Shown: positions 55,201 through 64,000 of the stretch, one piece after another | How positions within the stretch are numbered: the first letter of the stretch is position 1 | How the letters are laid out: each line of letters starts with the position of its first letter | Source: Wuchereria bancrofti | Taxonomy: Eukaryota > Nematoda > Chromadorea > Rhabditida > Onchocercidae | DNA: 64,000 nt | Reading direction: 5' to 3' | Assembly (NCBI GenBank): GCA_005281725.1 | Contig: SSBO01000012.1 | Coordinates: 3,730,102 to 3,794,101 of the forward strand | Translations under genes and position numbers: made by a program | The notes under the pieces: generated by a model | Database searches by the model: none | What the model was told of the DNA's origin: nothing | What the model saw: the letters and a program-made list of their open reading frames with translations, nothing else

Positions 55201-55863
55201 GCTCTAGTTATTCAACAGCAATATATTTGCAAGGAGTTTCCATGATTCATCTTACTGTGCACAGACACAATTTCTTCATGTCAGATTTCATAAGCTATTC
55301 GAAAAAGATGATCAACAGAAAACAACAAAAAACTTTATGCACAGAAAAACTGAAGCTGTAAAGGTTGTTTCGAGAGAAATTCAACCATACACCAGAACTT
55401 CTCTAATATCATTTGTAACGGTAGGCATAAAAGCAAACCACAATATGTTAAATAACAATATATTATCAAAATACACTGATTTGATATCACGCTGTAGGCC
55501 TAGCCGTTTACACATAGCGTTGAAGTAGTGACTGCATCAGAGCTACCAATGGATGCGGTTCATATATAACATATAAAAAATAAGTTTTGTAGTTTTAAGA
55601 TTCGATACACAAATCGCAAAACCATATTATTAGGTAATATACAGAAGTCAGCTTGAAATCATGAAGTTCTTAATACATATGGACTACTAATTTAGAATGA
55701 ATATTCATGCATCGCTGTAAATATAGCAAAATAATAAAGCATGAAATGGCAGAGGACTGAAACAGAACAGAAATTACAAACCTGTTTGGACAGTCAAGCT
55801 TAACGAGATTTATCGAACCCGAGGATGGAAAATATAATTTTGAAACAACAGCCCATTACATAA
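52278..55863. other. 3.6-kb intergenic region between OXLD1-like gene and WDFY3
   Basis: Contains a decayed BEL/Pao-like gag fragment near 53135-53310 and possibly more remnants of the same element on both sides. Beyond that, no gene could be supported. The open frames at 55152-55528 (63-69 codons) carry no motif. Confidence 0.65.
53130..53310 (+). pseudogene. Decayed BEL/Pao-like retrotransposon gag fragment
   Basis: Frame at about 53137 reads LPQLPLPTFSGNPKLWRGL, an in-frame TGA, then SSFEAAVHLQNIPDIQKLNY and LIACLLQ. The pattern LP.L.LPTF.GNP..W......FE.AVH....I....K.NYL is the hallmark of BEL/Pao gag-like proteins. The stop and the lack of flanking intact frames show it is dead. LTR boundaries were not found. 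Family call rests on the motif alone. Confidence 0.65.
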
Positions 55864-56253
55864 TCAACATTTGGCACGTGCACGGACTTCTGCTTTGACC
55901 AATTCTCGAACACCAATGTCTGGGACTACTCTGTCAACTTCATCCAGAACTTCATGCAAAGGGCGGTCTTTGCAGCAACGCATTAGTTCGGTAACATATT
56001 CAATCCAAACACAATTTGCACATCCAGACGCACAACATGCCCCAGGATCTGGAGGTTCAGGAGCACATAAGTGATGGATTCCTTTCTCAGGAGTAACAAT
56101 TTTAATCCGAGAGGATGTCGTCATCCGTCCAGACTCATCATCTAAATTCAACTCTTTGTTAGAATCTGCTTTTACATCTGCTCGCCAACGTATGCATAAG
56201 AAATACGGTGTTCGACCATCTTTTTTGCTAGCTACAGTGAAGACCCGTCGCAT
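55864..56253 (-). CDS. OXLD1: OXLD1-like (oxidoreductase-like domain) protein
   Basis: Single-exon gene of 129 aa. The C-terminal half carries the oxidoreductase-like signature PEPPDPGACCASGCANCVWI followed by EYVTEL, with paired cysteines CC-x-SGC-x-NC before VW-x-EY. This is the OXLD1 family of small, mostly mitochondrial proteins with no established reaction. The N terminus (MRRVFTVASKK) is basic and could be a short targeting sequence. The ATG lies 6 nt after a T-rich acceptor (ATATTTTAG at 56260), which fits spliced-leader addition to a downstream gene; the srGAP stop is 544 bp upstream on the same strand, so the two may form an operon-like pair. No upstream coding exon was found. Confidence 0.83.
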   Translation of the reverse strand: MRRVFTVASKKDGRTPYFLCIRWRADVKADSNKELNLDDESGRMTTSSRIKIVTPEKGIHHLCAPEPPDPGACCASGCANCVWIEYVTELMRCCKDRPLHEVLDEVDRVVPDIGVRELVKAEVRARAKC

Positions 56254-56796
56254 CTGAACCTAAAATATTGAAACTGCAATCACAATTGATCACGCCCTCT
56301 CATCCTCAGAAAACTGCAAGATATATACACCAATGTTTGTAAGATGTTGAGCCACTGTCTTAAATTCCAGCAGTTTTCTATCCAAAACCTCTGTTGAGTT
56401 CAATTGACTTGAAACTGGAAAGAATATTGGTCACCAATGAACTGCCCATCGCAAAATATTTCTCAGTGGATGATCTTTTATTTATCTTTCGGTAACATAG
56501 ATAAATAAAAAACGACTACAACAAATCAGAAATTTGTATCTCAACGAACATGTAATGGAAGATATGTTTCGCATTAAAGCAAATGAATACTGCAAAATGC
56601 AAAGCAGAATTTTTTATGTATAAATTATTGAAAGTCCCTAGATCACATGCATAAACTGCTTAATACTACGGAATTTTAAAATTACAATTTTTTAAAACAG
56701 CTCTGACATAACCGCTTTATTAACATGTCTTTGAAGAAAAAAGTGTGATTTATGTGATGGGATTATGTATCTTCTGGTCTCAAAACCCACAACCTA
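56254..56796. other. Intercistronic region between srGAP and OXLD1-like gene
   Basis: 543 bp, AT-rich, with the srGAP 3' UTR and the trans-splice acceptor candidate at 56260-56261. Longer than the usual ~100-300 bp of nematode operons, so operon status is uncertain. Confidence 0.5.
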
Positions 56797-59700
56797 TTAC
56801 TGTGTATTTCCTGGCGGCTGATTTGGATGGACAGTAATCATATCATACGGAAGAGAACGCACTAAATCTGGTTCCATACTTCTCAGCTTCTCTTGAAATA
56901 TCTAGAACAAAAATTCAATTAAATGAATTGAGATTAAAAAAAAAGCTGAGAACAACTTTCCAACTTTTGAAATATCATTCCACCTAAGAAAAACTGAATA
57001 GAAGCTCTATCAGAAACTGGAATACTATTATAAAATTGTCCACAAATCAAGTACTTGTACAAAGTTACCCTTCTGGATAACAGTATGAATAGAAAAAGTA
57101 AATCACTGGAAGTTATAAACTAAAGTGTTCAGGAAACGATTAAATGAAACAGAAGCATTTTGCTTTGAAAGAGAGGCTGATACCGTTTTTCTTTCAGGAG
57201 TTTCGTTACTAACTGATGACACTTTATTTTCGAACATTATTCCATCGAAACGATTACCAAAAATGATAGCATCTAAAGAAGATGATGACGGTGATCTGAA
57301 ATTAGATTTCAAACATCAAGTCCATAAATTTATGACTGAAAAATTCAAAAAGTTCTTACAAGTTTTCAGAGAAAACATCAGTCGTTTTAATATAAGAATT
57401 ATTATTTAAAAAAAAGAAAAAGAAACTAACAATTTATCACTGGTAAAAGCCTGCTGTTGTACTCGGCTGTGGTGCAGTTGTTCACGTAGCGAACTCACGC
57501 CACATCCTCGACGAGACCAGACCTGCTGCTGTGCTTGTTTCTAAGAATAATCTACATTGTTAATTACAGCTGTTGAAAAAAAAATGTCTCTAAATCAAAT
57601 TTCAACCTGCCCACATATTACAGGGTTTATCATTCTAACTTCACGAATTTATATTTAGAAAGAAATACGACCAGTAATAGAAGTGCATGCAGATAGCTCA
57701 ATCATTGAAACTGTTAACCATAAAAAATGTCAGCTTTGTGAATTACTGATAACCGTTTAAGGAAACAACATCATACAAAAACAATCGCCCAACCAATCTC
57801 AACAGCTAAATGAGACATCAAGAAATTAAAACCCTAAATATTTTCACTGATAGATTGAAATATTTCCGAATGTACCTGCTTTGACGAAATTTCATTGTTA
57901 TTTATCGATAAAAGGTTCTGAGCACCTGTCACAGTTGTATTACTACTACTTTCAAAACGCCTCATAACGTCATTATTTGGTCCAGGCATTAATTTTGCTG
58001 ACAACCTTAAAACAAAAAACCTCGACACCTAATTTGGAAACTGGGACTCAGGAATACCGATATTAAAAAATACCTAGAATTTTGTTTTTTTGTTTTTTTT
58101 TTCGAGAGTTTGAAATAAAGTTTTGCAACTGTAGAATTTACTGAACCCAGTAACACAAATGCACTATAAAATAAGCAATATCGTACGCTGAATTGTCAGA
58201 AAAATTTGAGAGCAGAGAATTTTGGTCAGCTGAAGCAACGGTACATTCTGGAAGGTTGTCTAATGTACATGCAGCGGCATCTGAAGCTGCCGATAGCATT
58301 TCCACAGCAGCATCTGCAGCATTCCAAGATGAAGCCACCATAAGTGCTTTAAGTCCGGTCAACGATTTTTCGTTTGAATAATCAGTCGGTGTCGTTACAG
58401 TTTCTTCATCACCACTAATGGCACTTTCTCTAAACAACTACAATGTTGCATAAAGCCTGACTTATATGCATTAAACAAAACACAGTAATATATCTGATCT
58501 TCATTTAATCGGTAATTAAAATTTTGATCAAAAATTTGAATCTAAAAGAGAAGCAGTTACTTACTGCTCATCAATAAAGAGTGCTTGCTCGGATTCAATT
58601 AGATACTTCTCATACCGTGGACCGCGTAATACAGTGGAGAAAATTTGTTCGTGATAAACAATCAAATTCTTCACAAGTTCATTTACAAAATTATGGTAAA
58701 AGACCTGAAATATCGTCATTTTCCCAAAAAAAGACATATTTTTCTAGGCAGTAACAAGTATCATACATATCACCCATGTTACCAATTATAATGTTAGCAC
58801 AAGTAGGAGCAGACACACTAGAAAAGTCCGTCGTCGGATACCTGCTATTTTCGTCAAATAAACATAATGGCTTTCGAAAAAGGAGTAGAACGATCAACCT
58901 GTCGCAGTCAAAAAAGAAGGATGAAACTTTGCTCGTTTTCCGTTCAGTATTATTAAGTTTAAATCCCGATGGATACTGAGTTACAACTGATAAGGCAAGA
59001 TAACCTACAAATCACCAACAAAATATTATTTAGGGGAAGATCGAAAAGACTGAGTTCCTGGCACGAGTTTTTTGTAACTAACTTCATCGTGTCTTAAAGC
59101 TGTATTGACTTCCAACTTTGCGAAGAACATTTCACAGTGCATAATGAAAATGTAAGTTGCACAACCTGATCTTTTCCTTCTGGAATAGGAAGAAGTGTAG
59201 GTCCGAAACAGATGGCAAGATTGTACGGATCCATCATATTTTCATCACTAAATTCACTAAGGTGATTGAGGAACGCAAACAGATATCGTAATACAAGCTG
59301 AGTAGGTTGTGACAATTTCTGGATAAGTGGAACGACCTGAAGAGTAAAAAAAAATTTGGCAACGAAATATCATTTGCAGCAGCAGTACCACTAAAAAGTG
59401 AAAAATTAAAGCAGTTCAAAAGTCTAAACGATAACGTTTAAATCTAAGCTATAAACAAAATTAAAAACTGAACTTTTCAGAACAACGCATTCATAAAAGG
59501 AAACAGAAAAAACCTGTTTGACGAAATCATCAGCATTTGAACATTTCGCACACTCCGTTAACTGATCAAAAAGAAATATAGGAAAAAGGGATTCACGAAG
59601 TTCACGTAAATAAAGTTTCAAAACACCCGCAATTGAATTGACATCTGTAGCATCAACAACATGTCGTAATGGATCTTCACCTACAACAGGATCGCCAGTA

Positions 59701-62700
59701 CGCTAATTTTTACATGGCCAGAGAAGAGAAAAGAAAAAATTAAATGTGTTATTACCTTTTTCAAATGCTTCTCGAAATATATTAATTTCAATTTGTGAGC
59801 CTGATATACGGAATATTCCTTGATGATGCAAAGCGAATTGGGATAATACACTGGAAGAGAAAATAGTTGAAAAAATTCAGATAACAGTTCAATGAAATGG
59901 AATAATATGAAAAATTATGGCCGTGACAATATACTACTATTAACCGTATAGTTGAAGTGATAATGAGAGGTATTGTTTCTCCCGTTGCTTCAACATACTC
60001 ATCCAAACTACCGCCAAAGAGCTTCGGCCGCCTAATACCATCTGATAGCAAACCACTACCAATCCTTTTTTTCGCACTTTTACGAACAGAAGGAAAAATT
60101 GCGCTGTCATCTCCATCTTCTAAAAATAATATTCTCTCATCCGTACAGTATCAACAAGAAGATCTTAATTATGATTACTTTTTCGCTTGAAAACGAAGCA
60201 AGAAAACGGAAATTTCAAAAACATACGACAGAGAGAGTTAGGGGAAGGAACAACAGCAGAGCTGGTGCTATCGTCAAAACTTTTGTTGGAATACCCGTTC
60301 AAAGCTGAGGCAATTCCATTTGCCCGTGCTTCTAGACGTTCGATTAAGTTACTATTCAGCATATAATGACTAAACTTCTGAAAAAAAAAATTGTTAAAGC
60401 TGATTCGAACCAAAAAGAATTACCCGAAATTATACACAGCAGCACTAAAAAAATGAATGAAAATTAAGACTTTAAATTAAGATATAAAAAGAAAAAAATC
60501 AGACTAACCCCAAGATAAAAGTCATATAATTCGTTAGCATTTAGTCTATTTTTAAAGTTGTAAATGCTTGAGTCATTACAATCTTCACGTGATGTATCAT
60601 TTGGAATTTCAGCAGCTGCAACCGAACTAGTCATCGCCTCCACAAAACGTTCAGCAACCGCTTTTTCTGTGGACTCCAAAGTTTTCCATATTTCTTCCGA
60701 CTCAATTCTTAAAAACGGAAATTATTTAACATAGAAAATGAAATCCTCGTTAATGGGCTTCCCTTGAGAAATAGCTGTAGTGTTCAACTGAAAATTGGCA
60801 AAAATAAAACATTAGTGAAGGACCATAAACCACATCAGAATCTAGCCAAACTTCGAAATAACATCTCTTTGAACCTAAAATGATATGAATGAAGCGAATG
60901 TCAATTTCAAAAATTAAATACCTCACATTAGCAAGTCTCCGTTCGATTTGCAAATGCCGCTGTTGCAATTCTTCAGCAACGACATCGGTTGCACTTACCG
61001 TAGACACTGCATCACCAATCTGCCCCCTGAAATTTTGCTTTGAAAATATACAGCTAAAAAAAGAAAGTACCAAATAAATAACTTGATTTGAAATGAATTT
61101 GTTAGAAAAGCTTCGTACAAGCAAATTAAGCTGATATAGATTCTGTCGAATGGGAACTTAAAAATCCGTCATAAATGTTGCCTGAATTCGAATCGTTTTG
61201 GCAGCATGAAAGTCGCATGATTTGCCTCAATAAACCGTTGTTTATCCACCTTTGAATCAAGTGACTCCTTAAATCCACAAAGTTCTGCTAAAGCATCCAT
61301 TTCCTTTTGACACATATCTTTCCGCGCTGTGACTGCACAATTTATAAAACCCTGTAACCACTGATCCATACCAAGATCCATGCACTAAATGAATTTATTG
61401 ATAAGTCACAATATAAAATCCTTCAACTGAAACGAAATAAAAAATACAACTATATTCAAATAATTTCTAGATTATGAATGTTTTTTTATTAGAATGGTGT
61501 AAAACATACATCGATGAGATCAGAAAGGTCGTCAGCAAAATACTTATGCAAAGCTGCATTGGCCGCCTGCACACATAACAGATATTCATTTCTGGCTTTT
61601 AAACATTTTAGTTTTACCGCGTTGTATTTTTCCAGTCTCTAAAAAATAAATTCGTAAAATAAAGAAATCAAATTGAGTTCTTATAACTTACTAAACTCTT
61701 ATCAGTAATAATTTTTAAAGTTCACCTTATTATAAAGCTTTGCTAAACACCGATGCTTACGAGTAACACCGAGCTTCGTTGGATTATTCTCCTCATACTT
61801 TGCCTTATTTTCTTCAACTTGGCGAAATTTGCTTTCTATAGATGAACATTCAAGAAAACAAAGCTGTAAAAAAAAAACTTTTATTTCTGAAAGGTAACTC
61901 ATATGAATGAAGGAAACTCATATAAATAATTACAACTGAAAACTGGAGGATGTATAATCTAAAGCATACAATTTTACAATGTATTACCGATAAAACCATG
62001 GAACATGAGACACTGTCTACACAAAATGATAATATACCTAAAGTCAGTGACACATAGAGTTTGGAAATGATCATCTCAAAATGGTAACATACCTGGTAAG
62101 TCCTCATGGCAGTATGCAGTTCATTTAGCACTCGACATATTTCACCGTGAGCAAGTGCTCCTATTTCGCGACACTGTAACACTGATCCTAATCATAATAG
62201 AAGACTTAGGCTAGCCTGACTTATTTTCGGGATGATAAGTTACCAGAAATATATAAATCCTCAAGCTTATGAACAAAACGAGAAGTAATATTATGACACA
62301 TTTCAAAAGTTTGAGTGAAAAAAATTATGATAAAGCAATGTAGGGAAGAAGTAAAAGAACTTGGAACCGTCCAAAAATTCTTGTGGAGATAAACAGCTCA
62401 CTAACAATATGCAAATCTTTTGTCATTAAAAACTTCATTATTTAAGCTCATAAACTTCAAAAACATGTTTACACTGCAAACACCTTCCCATGGCCTTCGT
62501 CATTCTCTCCAGCAGATATTTGGACGAATAAAGACTGTACCACAAATATAGAAAAGTTAGTATTAGAACATATTAGTGGATGAGGAAGACAACTGTTTTT
62601 TGTTGCAGCAAACAATCAAGAGACATATTACGGATATGCACATTAATGAAAGGAAGAATGCATCCTGTCTACTATCAGTGTAAGTGATGCAGTGATTAAA

Positions 62701-64000
62701 TGCCTTGATAGCAAACATGATGGTACTTAAATGAAAGCACCCGCCTCTATGACACCACATTTATGAAAACGAAGACTCAGACAAAATAAACAGTAAAATA
62801 AACAATGACTTTGAAATAGTGCACTCAAATAGATTCATCTTATCCATCAAAGTAACCTATTCCGGTATATCTGGCTAAGCCATTTTTATCACATATATTG
62901 TTCTATCATTAATAATTTCCCTTCTTGGTTGTCTACATCAATATATAGAATGGATTTTTTAATCATTCATGCTTATCCACCCATCATTTTCACACAGAGA
63001 TTTATGTTAATAATGTTTTCAACACTAACAATCAAAATTCACATCCAGCCCAGCACCAAAAACCTTTGAAAATAGACAATTAGTCGCGTGTCCGATAGTC
63101 CTACAATAACAATAGAATATATTTTTAACCTACTCATATAGATAACTCTATAAGAAAAAGCCATACTTTTCGAGAAATACGCTGTAAATCATCAGCCCTC
63201 TGAGTAATAAGTACTGTAAGACGAGCTGCGTATAAATCAGCCAAAGCCATCTTCTGCTTAGCTTCTTCCTTTGTCTGATCCACCAGTTGCTGCCATAACC
63301 CACACGTTGAATGTAAAGTCCAAGCATCGCGTCTGCAAACTCCGTGAAAGTGAAAAAAAATATCAATAGTGCCAATCAAACTAGGATTTACGGAATGAAT
63401 ACAGAATAGAACGAGCAATACAAGTATAAAATAGGAATCAAAAAAACAAAAAAAAGGAAGGAATTAAACATAACGCAAAGCCTTGATAATCAATCATATA
63501 TCCTTTTTTGCATTTCAAAAGAAAATTTTCCGAATACAAAAAGTACTGTTGTTGTATTATTCCAAATTAAACTTCCGTTTAGAACCAGTGCTTCTACTGT
63601 TACGTTCACCTTCTTATCACCCTACCTAATAAGAAGAAATACTAACCAAAAAAAAACACTGGTCCTCTAGTTCACTTTATCTTCTATGAAATTTTGGTAA
63701 CCCGCAGAAACAAGTGGACAAAAACCATAAAACCTACTTATACCGCTCATTTTTATGTTTTTGCATAATATTTTTTGCAAGTTTTTCAAGTTGTTTTCCA
63801 TATTCGCCATCAAGTTCCGCTTTCTTCCGATAGTAATCATTTAGTTCCAATAAAATAGCGGTCTGCAGAAACTTCACATGAAATTCCCAAAATCAAGGAT
63901 AAACTGCATTCAAAACAGCTTATTACGAAGCGAAATTTTCAAAATAATAAAATATTGCGTTAGAAAAATTACAAGAATATTGGAATTATGCAGAAGAAAC
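56797..64000 (-). CDS. srgp-1: srGAP-type F-BAR and RhoGAP protein, 5' partial
   Basis: Membrane-bending Rho-family GTPase-activating protein (slit-robo GAP). Nineteen exons in the window: 63862-63744, 63332-63167, 62173-62093, 61863-61726, 61638-61510, 61384-61182, 61026-60922, 60707-60509, 60377-60227, 60119-59945, 59850-59756, 59680-59514, 59336-59166, 58704-58565, 58429-58187, 58005-57876, 57540-57431, 57295-57184, 56901-56797 (912 residues, phase kept). The first exon and start are beyond 64000. F-BAR: LELNDYYRKKAELDGEYGKQ; ICRVLNELHTAMRTYQ; LKARNEYLL; SKVDKQRFIEANHATFMLPK. RhoGAP: HHQGIFRISGSQ with the arginine finger; VNSIAGVLKLYLRELRESLF; DPYNLAICFGPTLLP. After the GAP there is a Ser/Ala-rich tail and no SH3 domain, unlike vertebrate srGAPs. 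Intron 61181-61027 needs a GC donor. Confidence 0.95.
62174..63166 (-). other. srGAP intron (about 1 kb) with an optional in-frame segment
   Basis: The two flanking exons join directly in phase 0 (RISRK to CREIG) as in vertebrate srGAPs. Inside, 62534-62484 is a 51-nt open segment with an acceptor (GGTACAG) and a donor (AAG/GTGTTT), also phase 0. Nothing else recognised. Confidence 0.6.

Noticed and set aside
57125..57409. 94-codon plus-strand frame
   Set aside because: Shadow of the minus-strand srGAP exon 57295-57184, which is needed to keep the srGAP tail in phase.

Overview
The window is nuclear DNA of a nematode, most likely a spirurid/filarial-type (clade III) worm. The evidence is AT-rich sequence, many short introns (mostly about 60-350 bp) ending in the nematode-type TTT(C/T)AG, and a UBE2D protein that reads as the nematode LET-70 form. 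There are also start codons sitting a few bases after strong acceptor sites that are not needed for cis-splicing, as expected for spliced-leader trans-splicing. I rebuilt the genes by hand from splice sites and codon phase. The multi-exon models given here stay in frame from end to end, which is the main internal check. Species is inferred, not proven.

Layout. Plus strand, 1-21 kb: the 3' two thirds of the ER HSP90 endoplasmin/GRP94 (232-2509), an 8.2-kb gene-poor stretch with small repeats and one candidate MITE, a folliculin-interacting protein (FNIP; 10775-18477, 15 exons, 740 aa) and a small UBL4A/GET5-type ubiquitin-like protein (19844-20930). Minus strand, 21.5-64 kb, listed in order of transcription from the right edge: an srGAP-type F-BAR/RhoGAP protein (>63862-56797, 5' end outside the window), a single-exon OXLD1-like protein (56253-55864), a 3.6-kb gap with a decayed BEL/Pao gag fragment, the giant autophagy scaffold ALFY/WDFY3 (52265-33887, 61 exons, 3359 aa), the E2 enzyme UBE2D/LET-70 (32377-31063), a MINDY-1/2 deubiquitinase (29978-27168) and the autophagy E1 ATG7 (25808-21583). 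ATG7 and UBL4A converge tail to tail.

Functionally the block is rich in proteostasis genes: ER chaperone (GRP94), tail-anchored-protein/BAG6 pathway (UBL4A), K48-chain trimming (MINDY), ubiquitin transfer (UBE2D), LC3/GABARAP lipidation (ATG7), aggregate autophagy (WDFY3) and lysosomal nutrient signalling (FNIP). As far as I remember, C. elegans atg-7 and let-70 share a cosmid on chromosome IV and enpl-1 and srgp-1 are on the same chromosome, so the block probably belongs to that ancestral linkage group rather than being a new operon.

I did not find a wholly new system. The observations most worth checking concern RNA processing: GC-AG introns, a competing donor directly after the ATG7 active-site cysteine, a 16-nt microexon, a tandemly duplicated splice acceptor, in-frame optional segments in WDFY3 and srGAP, and a possible LC3-interacting motif assembled across a WDFY3 splice junction.
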